Part shown: positions 1-8,829 of the stretch, piece by piece
Numbering within the stretch: the first letter of the stretch is position 1
Layout of the letters: the number at the start of each line of letters is the position of its first letter
Assembly (NCBI GenBank): GCA_963707015.1
Contig: CAVPOO010000021.1
Location: 310,001-374,000, forward strand
DNA from: CAVPOO01 sp963707015
Lineage (GTDB): Bacteria; Pseudomonadota; Gammaproteobacteria; Thiohalobacterales; Thiohalobacteraceae
Length of the DNA stretch: 64,000 bases
Reading direction: 5' to 3'
Translations under genes and position numbers: made by a program
The notes under the pieces: generated by a model
What the model saw: only the letters and a program-made list of their open reading frames with translations
The model's database searches: none
What the model was told of the DNA's origin: nothing

Positions 1-97
1 AATGCTGGATGAGCCAGCGACCGGCAAAAAGCACGAGGATACCCCATGTCACCGCCCGGAACGGACCGATTTTCAGGAGACCGTCGACATAGTCCAT
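1..97 (-). CDS. N-terminus of a membrane protein, cut by the window edge
   Basis: Reading the minus strand from an ATG at 97 gives about 32 residues (MDYVDGLLKIGPFRAVTWG...) with a hydrophobic stretch followed by a GRWL motif before the window ends. This looks like the first transmembrane segment of an MscS-type channel or a GltS-type symporter, but the fragment is too short to decide. A purine-rich AGAG lies upstream but is a weak ribosome site. No other frame here gives a convincing protein. Confidence 0.4.
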   Translation of the reverse strand, partial: MDYVDGLLKIGPFRAVTWGILVLFAGRWLIQH

Positions 98-266
98 AGC
101 GAGTCAGATTCTCTGTCCTGGAAGACGCCAGGCGCCACTCTAACCACAGCGGGCGGGCAACGCCAACGGCACAGCGCCGGCAAGGCCGCGTACAGCGCAT
201 CGCGTCGCCGGGGCGTGGCCGACACTGGCGCTGATTTTCCCGCTTGCGCGGCCTGGACCGGTTTGG
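98..266. other. Intergenic gap, nothing recognised
   Basis: The stretch between the partial membrane protein and the OmpA-type lipoprotein holds no supported gene or repeat. The plus-strand ORF that crosses it has no ribosome site and resembles no family. Confidence 0.5.
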
Positions 267-959
267 CTAGGTCAGCGGCGTCAGGATAATCTCGACACGG
301 CGGTTCAGGGCCCGGCCCTCCGGCGTGTCATTGGAGGCGATCGGCGCATCCGGCCCCACGCCACGTGTCACCAGGCGTTCGGGCAGCACCTCACGGCTTT
401 CCAGATATCGGGAAACACTCGTCGCGCGTTGTTCTGACAGACGCTGATTGTAGTCCAGGGCGCCGGTACTGTCGGTATGGCCGACCACGTCGACATAAGT
501 CTGCTGAAACTCCTTGAGGACCAGCACGACCGAGTCGAGCACGGGATAGAAGCTTGCGGATATATCCGCCGAGTTAGTGGCAAAGGTGACATTGCCAGGC
601 ATGTTGAGCGTGATCTGGTCACCGATGCGGGTCACGCTCACCCCGGTTCCCTCGAGCTGCGCCCGCAGTTTGGCCTCTTCCCTGTCCATGTAATTACCCA
701 CCAGACCGCCTGCCAGGGCACCGATACCGGCGCCGAGCAGCACCGCCTTGCGCTTGCCGCTGAAAATCGCGCCGGCAATGGCGCCGCCGACCGCACCGAT
801 ACCGGCACCCGTGGTCGTCTTGCTGACCTCCTGTTCACCCGTGTAGGGGTTGGTCGTCTGGCAGCCGACGACAGCCACCGATAAGGCCGTCAGCAGGACA
901 ATCGCCGACTTGCTGCCTCTCAGACCCCATCGTGAGCGGCGCTGCATTGCTTGGTTCAT
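267..959 (-). CDS. OmpA-family outer membrane lipoprotein (YiaD-like)
   Basis: A 230-residue envelope protein likely to bind peptidoglycan. The N-terminus carries a basic region, a hydrophobic segment and a lipobox ending at Cys33 (VVGC). A glycine-zipper region (about residues 50-90, many GxxxG steps) follows, as in YiaD-like proteins. The C-terminal half (about 115-228) is an OmpA_C domain with the GHTDSTG loop and the NQRLSEQRA helix that contact diaminopimelate. AGGA sits about 6 bases before the ATG at 959. It stands alone; the next minus-strand gene is separated by element A copy 1. Family assignment is secure, the physiological role is not. Confidence 0.88.
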   Translation of the reverse strand: MNQAMQRRSRWGLRGSKSAIVLLTALSVAVVGCQTTNPYTGEQEVSKTTTGAGIGAVGGAIAGAIFSGKRKAVLLGAGIGALAGGLVGNYMDREEAKLRAQLEGTGVSVTRIGDQITLNMPGNVTFATNSADISASFYPVLDSVVLVLKEFQQTYVDVVGHTDSTGALDYNQRLSEQRATSVSRYLESREVLPERLVTRGVGPDAPIASNDTPEGRALNRRVEIILTPLT

Positions 960-1076
960 CGCAGTTCCTCTGTTGTCATGTCGCTAGGTTCAAAAGCCGG
1001 CAGGTTGCACCAAGCGGGTAAAGTTGTAAAGGCGCTCGCCCGCATCGCCACGCGGACGGGAAAAACGCAGGAAGGG

Positions 1077-1259
1077 CCAGCACGCTTTCAACGTGATAAT
1101 AACGAATGCGGACAAATCAAGCCGAGTGGCAGTATTTTATTGTTATTTATGGCCACGGAATCCACGGAAAAACACGGAATGAACGAATAGCCATTGGAAT
1201 TTTTTCCGTGGATTCCGTGGCCATACTATTCGTTATTATCAGATTGAAAAAATACCAAG
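1077..1259. mobile_element. Element A copy 1 (palindromic MITE-like repeat)
   Basis: About 183 bp starting at CCAG (1077-1080) and ending at CAAG (1256-1259). The ends are inverted copies of CTTTCAACNTGATAATAACG. The centre holds inverted copies of GCCACGGAATCCACGGAAA and can fold into a long hairpin. There is no coding capacity. Homology to copy 4 continues past the right end for about 30 bp (CTGTTRACACTCACCCA). Confidence 0.8.
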
Positions 1260-1296
1260 GCCTGTTAACACTCACCCAGGCGCGACGCCGGGTGTC

Positions 1297-1953
1297 TCAC
1301 AGAGCATCATCCCCGTCGAGCAGGCCCCTGAGCTGTTCTGCAAGCCCCCTGCAGGCGGCGGCCTGAGTCCGTGCGATCAGCGGTAAGGGCACGATCAGTG
1401 CCGGCACATACGACATACCGGTCGCGTCGGCACTCACGGCACCGAGCGACTCGCCACCCTGCAGGTCCCAGATAACCGCCTCATAGTCGGATGCCGTATC
1501 CCACCACACAAAGCCGAGGCAGCCACCCCCCCCGGGACCGACGGCGCAGGACATACCGCCCCCGCCATCGACCCGTTCAGAGTTGCCGTCCACCCAGACC
1601 AGATAGCGCACGCCGATGTCCATGATCTTCTCGCCCACGCCGGGGCGGTTCAGCAGCGCGGGCAAGGCCTCAGGTGTCGTCGGTGCGATTCGCGGTTCAA
1701 ACCAGGGAAACAGGGCGTCGACGAAATCCTGCTCCGGGTAGAGACTGATCGGCGCCTCACCGTCGGACAGCGCCCCCGTCACACAGTCCATGAAGCTTTC
1801 TTCCGTATCCTGGCCACCATCATGCTGTCTGGCCAGAATGACCACCCCCAGGTCCGCATCGATGCTGGCCGTACTGTGCCTGGCGACGTCGATGCGCGCC
1901 GTGGTGCAGGCGGTGAACGCCGACACCAGGATCAGCGCCGCAAGGCCTCGCAT
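1297..1953 (-). CDS. Putative lipoprotein, unknown family
   Basis: A 218-residue protein if read from the ATG at 1953, which places a clean signal peptide and lipobox (SAFTAC, Cys16) at the front. An upstream ATG at 1983 would overlap the previous gene. The mature part begins with a segment resembling the neighbouring lipoproteins (beta-rich, ...IDADLGVVILA...), then a glycine-rich patch with two cysteines (about residues 135-150) that could form a disulfide. It lies 16 bp downstream of the next lipoprotein gene on the same strand, so the two are probably co-transcribed. I do not recognise the family. Confidence 0.7.
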   Translation of the reverse strand: MRGLAALILVSAFTACTTARIDVARHSTASIDADLGVVILARQHDGGQDTEESFMDCVTGALSDGEAPISLYPEQDFVDALFPWFEPRIAPTTPEALPALLNRPGVGEKIMDIGVRYLVWVDGNSERVDGGGGMSCAVGPGGGGCLGFVWWDTASDYEAVIWDLQGGESLGAVSADATGMSYVPALIVPLPLIARTQAAACRGLAEQLRGLLDGDDAL

Positions 1954-1969
1954 GACCCTGCGACCCTGT

Positions 1970-2629
1970 TCAGGAATCGACATCTTTGTGCAGCTTGCCG
2001 TCACGGGTCCGTTTGGCCTGAAGCAGACCCTTCACCTCAGGCTTGTCTCCCAGCTCAAGAATCAGCACGGTGGCCGCATCACGCATGGCCGCAATGGTGG
2101 CCTTCTCTACCGACTCATCATTACTGAAAAAACTGGAGCGCGTCCGACCGTGACCCTCGAACGACCAGCGTGCAATCGGTTCCCCGTCGGGTGAGTAAAG
2201 CGACAGACTGTAACGGATGGTCACTTCGTAGAAATCCGTCCCCGTTCCCCAGGGTGTGCGCAGACTGTATTCCTCGATAGCCGGTTCCAGCACCATGTCC
2301 ATACGCGCCGGCTTGGATATCGCATGCAGGTCGTCGACTGGCGTCACCTTCCTGAACTGGGTCTCGAACAACTGATCGAACAGCCGAACTTGCGCTGGCC
2401 CGAGCTCAATGTTCCAGCGCGACTCATCGTCTGCCGCTTCGCCATCGAATCCATAGTCACGAAACGACGCCGTGTAGTGAACACCGACATCGAGCGGCAA
2501 GGCCTCGACAACGGGGCGGGGAACAGCCGCATCGATGTGCAGGGTCGTCGTACAGCCCAGGCCGAGCGAGGCTACCGCGCCGAACACGAGTAGCCGGTAA
2601 CCATAGCCCTGTCGATCGGGACTGTGCAT
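1970..2629 (-). CDS. Putative lipoprotein, unknown family
   Basis: A 219-residue protein when started at the ATG at 2629. This start gives a signal peptide with lipobox LGLGC (Cys26) followed by CTTTLHIDAAVPRPV. The longer reading from 2713 puts 28 odd residues before the signal and is rejected. The mature domain looks mixed alpha/beta, with phrases such as IEEYSLRTPWGTGTDFYEV that recall auxiliary lipoproteins of envelope transport systems, but I cannot name a family. First gene of a two-gene minus-strand unit, and divergent from a third lipoprotein gene at 2938. Confidence 0.7.
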   Translation of the reverse strand: MHSPDRQGYGYRLLVFGAVASLGLGCTTTLHIDAAVPRPVVEALPLDVGVHYTASFRDYGFDGEAADDESRWNIELGPAQVRLFDQLFETQFRKVTPVDDLHAISKPARMDMVLEPAIEEYSLRTPWGTGTDFYEVTIRYSLSLYSPDGEPIARWSFEGHGRTRSSFFSNDESVEKATIAAMRDAATVLILELGDKPEVKGLLQAKRTRDGKLHKDVDS

Positions 2630-2937
2630 GTAACGAGAGCTCGTTTCCTGCCGGGATACCCTTTTTCTGAAATTCCAGACGAAGCGGTGGTCGCTATCCC
2701 GGACCATTTCCAATATAAGTTGTAGCCGCTGTTGGCCGCGGGCGATAGTAGCCCCCAGTGCAACAATCAGCGGTCTATAATGAGTATGCGCGCTCCGCAG
2801 CGCCCAGAACAGCTATGAACATTATCAGGAATACCTCTCATCGTCTTGTTATATGGAATTATTCTTGATTAGACATCGCGTCCGGACTCGCGAGATCGGC
2901 AGCGCCGGGCCGCCATTGCAGCACTTCTTCTTGGCGC
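2630..2937. other. Divergent intergenic region between lipoprotein genes
   Basis: About 300 bp that must hold promoters for both flanking lipoprotein genes. AT-rich patches occur around 2815-2870, but I could not pick a single convincing -35/-10 pair or a regulator site. Confidence 0.4.
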
Positions 2938-4167
2938 ATGATGCATAACCCGGCCTTCCCGTCCCTCCTGATCCCGCTGGGCTTCGTAGTCCTGCAGCTG
3001 TGGGGCTGCAGCACGCAAGAGGTAGTGCGGGCCAATGCGCTCCCCGTAACCCAGGCGCAACAGCCTGTTACCGAAAACCGGCTCCTCGACGTCGGCATCG
3101 TGATTTTCGACCCCGGGCTGCCGGAGGATCAGAAGGAACTCAGGGAGTCGAACATCTTTCCGGATGTCAGGAAGGCGGAGGCTCGCTGCATCCCCTACAC
3201 GCTCAAACGAACCCTCGCGGCGACCCGCCAGTGGGGCGCCTTGTGGCTCGTTCCGGACAGCGAACGTACGGTCGACCTCATGGTAACGGGTCGGATAGTC
3301 AGCTCCGACGGCGAGCAATTCGGCCTGGACGTGGCAGTCACTGACGCAACCGGAACCACCTGGCTGAAAAAACACTACACCGGAACGGCGAGCAAGTACG
3401 CGTACAGCGACGAACATTTCCGTGCGGAAGATCCCTTCCAGAGTGTCTACAACAGCATCGCCAATGATCTGCTCACCGCCAGGGACCAGCTCACCGGCGA
3501 GGCGCTCGAGCGCATTCGCACGATCGCCGAACTGAGGTTCGCGCAGGACTTTTCCCCGGACGCCTTTGCAGGCTATCTGGTCCAGGACCCGCCAGGGCGG
3601 TATTCGCTGAACCGCCTGCCGGCCGACGGCGACCCCATGCTGAGTCGCGTCCGCACCATCCGTACGCGGGATGCCATGCTCCTGGACACCCTTGATGGAC
3701 ACTACGCCGCATTTTGCCGGGAGATGGAACCGTCCTACCGCGAATGGCGCAAGAACAACTTTGAAGAAACACTCGCCTTACAGAAGCTGCAGCGCTCTGC
3801 CCGCAATCGTATGGTCATGGGGGGTGCTGCGACCGTCGCCGGTGTCGCCGGCGGCCTGAAAAGCGGCAGCACCGCCGGCCAGGTGGTCAGCGCGGCGACT
3901 GCCGTCGGGGGCGTTGCCGTCTTTGCCAGTGGCGTGGAGAAATACGGCCAATCCCGGATACATGCCGACGCCTTGCGCGAGCTCGGCGATTCGCTGGACG
4001 CGGCCGTCGCCCCCATGGTCGTTGACGTAGAAGGCAGGACCGTCACGCTCGCCGGTTCGGCAGAAACCCAGTATCACGCATGGCGGCGCCTGCTAAGCGA
4101 GATCTACGCCCAGGAAACGGGACTTCCCCCGACACAGCCTGCGCCCGAGTCGGAGGCGACGGAGTAG
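2938..4167 (+). CDS. Large putative lipoprotein with a glycine-rich hydrophobic segment
   Basis: A 409-residue protein with a signal peptide and lipobox (LQLWGC, Cys24). Residues about 45-75 (LLDVGIVIFDPGLPEDQKE) resemble the starts of the mature parts of the two lipoproteins encoded on the other strand, suggesting a related set. A helical segment (about 255-290) precedes a Gly/Ala-rich hydrophobic stretch (about 295-345) that may span or lie in a membrane. I do not recognise a family. The gene is divergent from the other two lipoproteins across a 300-bp gap. Confidence 0.7.
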   Translation: MMHNPAFPSLLIPLGFVVLQLWGCSTQEVVRANALPVTQAQQPVTENRLLDVGIVIFDPGLPEDQKELRESNIFPDVRKAEARCIPYTLKRTLAATRQWGALWLVPDSERTVDLMVTGRIVSSDGEQFGLDVAVTDATGTTWLKKHYTGTASKYAYSDEHFRAEDPFQSVYNSIANDLLTARDQLTGEALERIRTIAELRFAQDFSPDAFAGYLVQDPPGRYSLNRLPADGDPMLSRVRTIRTRDAMLLDTLDGHYAAFCREMEPSYREWRKNNFEETLALQKLQRSARNRMVMGGAATVAGVAGGLKSGSTAGQVVSAATAVGGVAVFASGVEKYGQSRIHADALRELGDSLDAAVAPMVVDVEGRTVTLAGSAETQYHAWRRLLSEIYAQETGLPPTQPAPESEATE

Positions 4168-4297
4168 AGACCAGGGACTATTCTCACGTATTGCGCAGCA
4201 TCTGCCGGGTTACGGCCCGCTGCGGCAACACCAGCCCATCGCCTGGACGAGTCTTGCCCAGGGGGAACGCGGAAGTCAGAACCCAGAATCGCGCAGG

Positions 4298-4440
4298 CCT
4301 CACGCCTCACGCCTCACGCCTCACGCCTCACGCCTCACGCCTCACGCCTCACGCCTCACGCCTCACGCCTCACTCCTCACGCCTCACTCCTGTCTCCTGT
4401 CTCCTGTCTCCTGTATTCTGTATTCTGTATTCTGTATTCC
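4298..4440. repeat. Heptamer array 1
   Basis: Tandem 7-bp units on the plus strand: about eleven CTCACGC, then CTCACTC/CTCACGC, then CTGTCTC (about three), then CTGTATT (about four). The array sits between two convergent genes (stops at 4167 and 4456). It produces spurious 7-residue periodic ORFs in all frames. Confidence 0.95.
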
Positions 4441-4455
4441 GGCTTCTGTTTTCAA

Positions 4456-5796
4456 TCAACTGCGCAGGATCTCCTCAATCCGCTGTGTCATACGCGCGAT
4501 CTGCGCCCAGTCATGGGTGACGATGTCCTGGGCGTGGGCAAGATTGTTGCGGAGCGATTCGAGCTCCTTGACGACACGTTTCGCCGTACTCCTGGAATCG
4601 AAGCCAAGCCTTGCCAGCATTGCCGGATGGGCCATGAGGATTTGCCCCTTGTCGGAGAGCTGCAGGCAGTCGATCAGGGCACAGTGCTGGTTGCGGCGCT
4701 GGCGTTCCGCCTGAACCGCCTTGGCCTTTTCCAGCCGGCCCGCCGAGACCAGCGTCCGCCACGCATCCTCCCGAAACTGCTGCTGGATCAGCTGTACCAG
4801 GCCCATCTCGATCATAGTGATCACGCCGAACAGCCACATCCGCACCATGGGCTTGTTGATATCGTCGCGGCATATCAGACCCGTCACCTCACCCAGCAGG
4901 GCCACGAAACAGTAGTCGTGGCGGGTCAGTATGTGGATCACGTCGGCCAGCGTGGAACTGCCGCCTACCACCTGATCCACCGTAAAGTGGCGCAGATAAT
5001 CGCCGCAATCACCCTCCGACAGCTCGGATCGGCGCACATAGCCCTGCACTGACCCACTGACCCGGACACTGGCGACGTCCTGACGGCGAACCTCCATCGC
5101 TTTGCACGCCTCGCGGCAAGGCTTGTCGGCATCAAAGGACAGCAGCGACTCGGCGATATCCCTCGCCGTGAAGATCTCCGTGAACATCCGCCGGAACGCC
5201 GCGCCCGCAAACCCCGGCAGTGCCCGCGCCATCGGATCCCACAGTTCAACGGCCTGCGAATCGGTCGCAGCCAGGCCGAGTTTGTCCAGGCTGCCCGCAT
5301 GCAGCCCGCGGGCCTGACTCAGCAGCCGGGGGTCACCTTCCTTCAGGACGTCCAGCAGGGCGCCCATCTCGGCGAGGTAGACCCTGGCAAAGCGCGGGTC
5401 GTGGTGCACGATATCCTTGCAGTTATCGATGAGGTCCGCGAGCTTGACCGTTTTGGCACGCGCCGACGCCTGGGCCGTGTGGCGTCGATCGATCTGCTTG
5501 CGCACCACCCGGTTACCGTCACCGGGCCGGCTGACGTCTGTCAGCTCCTCGACCAGCTCCGCAACCCGGGTGCCGAATTCCGCCTCGATATCGTCGAGTG
5601 TCGCCGGCGTATCCTCCACGGTATCGTGCAGCCAGGCCGCAGCCAGCATTTCCGGATCGTCCGTCACCGAGGCAACCAGTCTTGCCACCGCATCCAGGTG
5701 CACCTGGTAGGGTTGCTTGCTGTATTTTCTCCGGTGGTGGATGCGCTGGTGGGCCTGCGTGGCGTAGGCCCGGGCGCGCTCGACGAGGTCAGACAT
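4456..5796 (-). CDS. HD-domain (p)ppGpp hydrolase-like protein with C-terminal CBS-like region
   Basis: A 446-residue protein. Residues about 20-150 match the SpoT/MESH1-type HD hydrolase: RRKYSKQPYQVH, then LHDTVEDT (metal-binding HD), then KLADLIDN. That family removes the 3'-diphosphate of (p)ppGpp. No synthetase domain follows. Residues about 235-340 include a pattern like paired CBS motifs (VRVSGSVQGYVRR, then DVIHILTRHDYCFVALLG), suggesting nucleotide sensing, and the last 100 residues are helical. The C-terminal assignment is inference. It ends 15 bp from heptamer array 1. Confidence 0.72.
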   Translation of the reverse strand: MSDLVERARAYATQAHQRIHHRRKYSKQPYQVHLDAVARLVASVTDDPEMLAAAWLHDTVEDTPATLDDIEAEFGTRVAELVEELTDVSRPGDGNRVVRKQIDRRHTAQASARAKTVKLADLIDNCKDIVHHDPRFARVYLAEMGALLDVLKEGDPRLLSQARGLHAGSLDKLGLAATDSQAVELWDPMARALPGFAGAAFRRMFTEIFTARDIAESLLSFDADKPCREACKAMEVRRQDVASVRVSGSVQGYVRRSELSEGDCGDYLRHFTVDQVVGGSSTLADVIHILTRHDYCFVALLGEVTGLICRDDINKPMVRMWLFGVITMIEMGLVQLIQQQFREDAWRTLVSAGRLEKAKAVQAERQRRNQHCALIDCLQLSDKGQILMAHPAMLARLGFDSRSTAKRVVKELESLRNNLAHAQDIVTHDWAQIARMTQRIEEILRS

Positions 5797-6047
5797 GGCG
5801 ATTGCAGGCGGTTGAATTCTGTGAAAACGGCTTCATAGAGGTGAGTGGTCGAGCATAGCCGAGTCCGAGGGGCCGTGCACACCGGGCACTCATGACTCGT
5901 CCGCTGCGGGCGGGGCACGACGCCCCCCTCACCACGGCCTGCAGCCCCGACGTGACTTTCCCGCTGCGCGGGTGCTGCTATGATACGCAGTCAACGCACA
6001 AATCATACCTGACGTCACGGATTCACGGCTCTGGCTCCCGCATACGC
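5797..6047. other. Divergent intergenic region
   Basis: About 250 bp between the HD-domain gene and the first GTPase gene. It probably contains both promoters. No repeat, RNA gene or clear operator was seen. Confidence 0.4.
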
Positions 6048-7538
6048 ATGACTCGCCGCTCGACATTCAAGCTCCTCCTCGCCCTGGGTTTCTTTATCGG
6101 GCTGCTGTTCCTGCTCGCAACCATCATGAATGCGGCGCACGTGACAGTGGAGCTGTGGCGCGAACTCAGGCAGGCGCCGCTCTGGGTGTTTCCGCTGTTC
6201 GGCTCGGTCGCGCTGCTGCTGCTGGGCTTCGGCGGCTGGTTGATCTGGTCTATCCTGCGCCCCTCCGCGAAACGCCAGCAGCAACACGTCAGAGAGCCCG
6301 TCACCGAAGACGCCATCCACGCCAAGCTGCAGGATGCCGGCGAAGCAGGCGTCGACATCAGCGCCGCGCGACGTGAGCTGGCCGAACTCACGCAACGGCG
6401 CAGCGAAGGTATCCTGTATCTCGCGCTGTACGGTGAGATCAGCAGCGGCAAGAGTTCGCTGATCGAGGCCCTGCTGCCGGGCGCCAACCCGGAGACCGGT
6501 GTCGTGGGCGGCACAACCACCGCGGTGCAGCAATACCGCTGGCACCGGAAATCCGGCGACGAGGTCGTGCTGATCGACGTGCCCGGCCTCAACCAGGCTG
6601 GCCGTGACTACGACCGCATCGCGGCCGAGGAGGCGCAGCGGGCCCATGTGGTGATTTTCGTCCTGGATGGCGACATGACCCGTGATCAGCACGCCGCCCT
6701 GGCGCCCCTGCTGGATCTGAACAAGCCGGTGATCATTGCCCTCAACAAACTCGACCGCTATTCAGAGAGCGACCAGACACTGATACGGGAGCGCCTGCAG
6801 GCAACCTTTGCGGACCGGCCCGGCGTGCGTATCGCCAGTATCGCCACGCGGCCGACACAGCTCGTTACCCGTCTGGGACCGGACGGCAAGGAATACGAAG
6901 CGGTTCGCGTGCTGCCCCCGCAGCTCGACACGCTGCGCGATGCCCTGCAACGCATCTTTGACGGCAACCTCGAATTACTGGAATCGCTGCGCGATACGGC
7001 GGTCTTCGAACTGGCTTCGCGCAAGCTCGAAAAGGCCAGGGCGCTGCATCGCGCGGAGGAATCCGAGGAGCTGGTCAGGAAATACACCCGGCGTGCCGTT
7101 GTAGGGGGCATGGCCGCCGTGGGGCCGGGTACCGACATCATCATCCAGGGCTATCTCGGCACCCAGCTGGTAAAATCTCTGTGCAAACTTTATGACGCGC
7201 CGGTACGGGATGTCGAGCTGGAGAAACTGCTGTCAATGACCCAGAAGCAGATTCGCAAGACCCTGCCGCTGATCCTGGCCATTGTCGGCAATGCGGCCAA
7301 GGCGTTTCCCGGTGTCGGGACCCTGGCAGGCGGCCTGATGCATGCAGTTGCCTATGGTCTGATTTTCGACACCCTGGGCCATGCCGTGGTACAAACACTG
7401 GAGACCCGGGGCGAGCTGCGCCCGGCTCCGGCGAGCTTACTCTTCAGGGAGAAACTTGGTGAAGATCTGGAAGCGCGCGCGAGAAGCCTTGCCAGACTGG
7501 CTCTCCAGGCCCGCGACGACGAGCAAGACAAGCGCTGA
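6048..7538 (+). CDS. Membrane-anchored Era-like GTPase with DUF697 region
   Basis: A 496-residue protein from the ATG at 6048, which opens directly with a basic n-region and a transmembrane helix (about 7-27); a second helix lies at about 45-70. The GTPase domain has G1 GEISSGKS (129-136), G3 DVPG (177-180) and G4 NKLD (233-236). The C-terminal part (about 345-440, starting YTRRAVVGGMAAVGPGTDI) is a DUF697-type hydrophobic region. Such proteins are inner-membrane GTPases of unclear function. The gene overlaps the next GTPase gene by 80 bp, so the pair is co-translated. Confidence 0.85.
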   Translation: MTRRSTFKLLLALGFFIGLLFLLATIMNAAHVTVELWRELRQAPLWVFPLFGSVALLLLGFGGWLIWSILRPSAKRQQQHVREPVTEDAIHAKLQDAGEAGVDISAARRELAELTQRRSEGILYLALYGEISSGKSSLIEALLPGANPETGVVGGTTTAVQQYRWHRKSGDEVVLIDVPGLNQAGRDYDRIAAEEAQRAHVVIFVLDGDMTRDQHAALAPLLDLNKPVIIALNKLDRYSESDQTLIRERLQATFADRPGVRIASIATRPTQLVTRLGPDGKEYEAVRVLPPQLDTLRDALQRIFDGNLELLESLRDTAVFELASRKLEKARALHRAEESEELVRKYTRRAVVGGMAAVGPGTDIIIQGYLGTQLVKSLCKLYDAPVRDVELEKLLSMTQKQIRKTLPLILAIVGNAAKAFPGVGTLAGGLMHAVAYGLIFDTLGHAVVQTLETRGELRPAPASLLFREKLGEDLEARARSLARLALQARDDEQDKR

Positions 7539-8829
7539 TTCATCCCTGCCCGGCACCGATCGGCACCTGGCACAGGCCCGCGACAGCCTGAATCAGCTGC
7601 TGTCCAATGACCGGCTGCCGCCCGAGGTGCGTGAACAGCTGGGCGAGGATTTTCACCAGGTCCAGGCGATGCTCGACAGGCTGGAGCATGGTCATATCCA
7701 CATTGCCGTATTCGGGCGTGTCAGTGTCGGCAAGTCCTCGCTTCTGAACGCACTGATCGGCGAACACCGGTTCTCAACCAGCGCACTGCACGGCGAAACC
7801 AAACGCACGGCCATGGCGCAATGGGAGGAACAGCAGAGTGGCTCACTGTTTCTGATCGACACGCCCGGTATTAACGAGATCGAAGGCGAACTTCGCGAAC
7901 GCATGGCGCACGAGGTGGCGGAACGGGCGGATCTCGTGCTGTTCGTCATCGATGGTGACATGACGGACGCCGAATACCGGGCGCTGCGCCTGCTGGCCGC
8001 ACAGCAGCGGCCACTGTTGCTGGTCATGAACAAGAGTGACCGCTACACCGCCGAACAACGCCAGGAACTTCGCACCAGCCTGCTCGGCCGGCTGCACGGC
8101 ATCGTCAGCCCCGCCAGTCTGGTCGAGGTCGTGGCGGATCCTGCCCCACGGATCTATATCACCGTCGACGCCGAGGGCAAGGAGATCGAAACCGAACGCC
8201 GGCCCGCGCCCCAGCTGGATGCACTCAAGGAACGCTTATGGGAGGTTCTCGAGGCAGAGGGCAAGACACTGGCGGCCCTGAATGCCAGCCTCTTCGCCAG
8301 TGATTTGAGTGACAAGGTCGGCCAGCGTGTGCTCGCGGCGCGACGGCTGGTTGGCGAGATCGTTATCGACAACTACTGTCTCGCCAAGGGACTGGCGGTT
8401 GCAATCAACCCGGTCCCGATTACCGATCTGGTGGCCGCGATCGTCGTCGATATCTCCATGGTCGTGCACCTGTCTCATGTCTATGGCCTGCCCATGACGC
8501 GAGGCCAGTCCGGCGCGCTGATCAAGACCATCATGGGGCAGCTGATGGTCCTCATGGGCGCCACCTGGGCCATCAATCTCGCCTCCTCGCTCCTGAAGGC
8601 GGGCAGTGGCGGATTTTCCACGCTGCTAACGGCAGGCGCCCAGGGCGCGGTGGCCTATTACGCGACCTACATCGTCGGGCACGCCGCCGAGCGCTATCTG
8701 GCGGCGGGCGGCTCCTGGGGCGACGCCGGGCCCAAGCAGGTGGTGCGCAATATCCTCGATACTCTGGACCGTGATTCCCTGCTTGCACACGCGAGGCAGG
8801 ATATTCTCGCGCGTATCAAATCGGCCTGA
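7459..8829 (+). CDS. Second Era-like GTPase with DUF697 region
   Basis: A 456-residue protein from a GTG at 7459, chosen because AGGGAG lies 7 bases before it; no other good start precedes the G1 motif. G1 GRVSVGKS (86-93), G3 DTPG (134-137) and G4 NKSD (191-194) are intact. A DUF697-like hydrophobic region (about 300-430) follows and should insert in the membrane. It begins inside the upstream GTPase gene and its TGA abuts the CCAG border of element A copy 2. The pair may form a heteromeric GTPase, by analogy with dynamin-like pairs; that is inference. Confidence 0.8.
   Translation: MKIWKRAREALPDWLSRPATTSKTSADSSLPGTDRHLAQARDSLNQLLSNDRLPPEVREQLGEDFHQVQAMLDRLEHGHIHIAVFGRVSVGKSSLLNALIGEHRFSTSALHGETKRTAMAQWEEQQSGSLFLIDTPGINEIEGELRERMAHEVAERADLVLFVIDGDMTDAEYRALRLLAAQQRPLLLVMNKSDRYTAEQRQELRTSLLGRLHGIVSPASLVEVVADPAPRIYITVDAEGKEIETERRPAPQLDALKERLWEVLEAEGKTLAALNASLFASDLSDKVGQRVLAARRLVGEIVIDNYCLAKGLAVAINPVPITDLVAAIVVDISMVVHLSHVYGLPMTRGQSGALIKTIMGQLMVLMGATWAINLASSLLKAGSGGFSTLLTAGAQGAVAYYATYIVGHAAERYLAAGGSWGDAGPKQVVRNILDTLDRDSLLAHARQDILARIKSA

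Noticed and set aside
4298..4440. Coding repeats (periodic LTPHASR peptides) from the heptamer arrays
   Set aside because: A 7-bp unit repeated in tandem leaves all frames open and yields 7-residue periodic peptides by arithmetic. No start with a ribosome site belongs to them.
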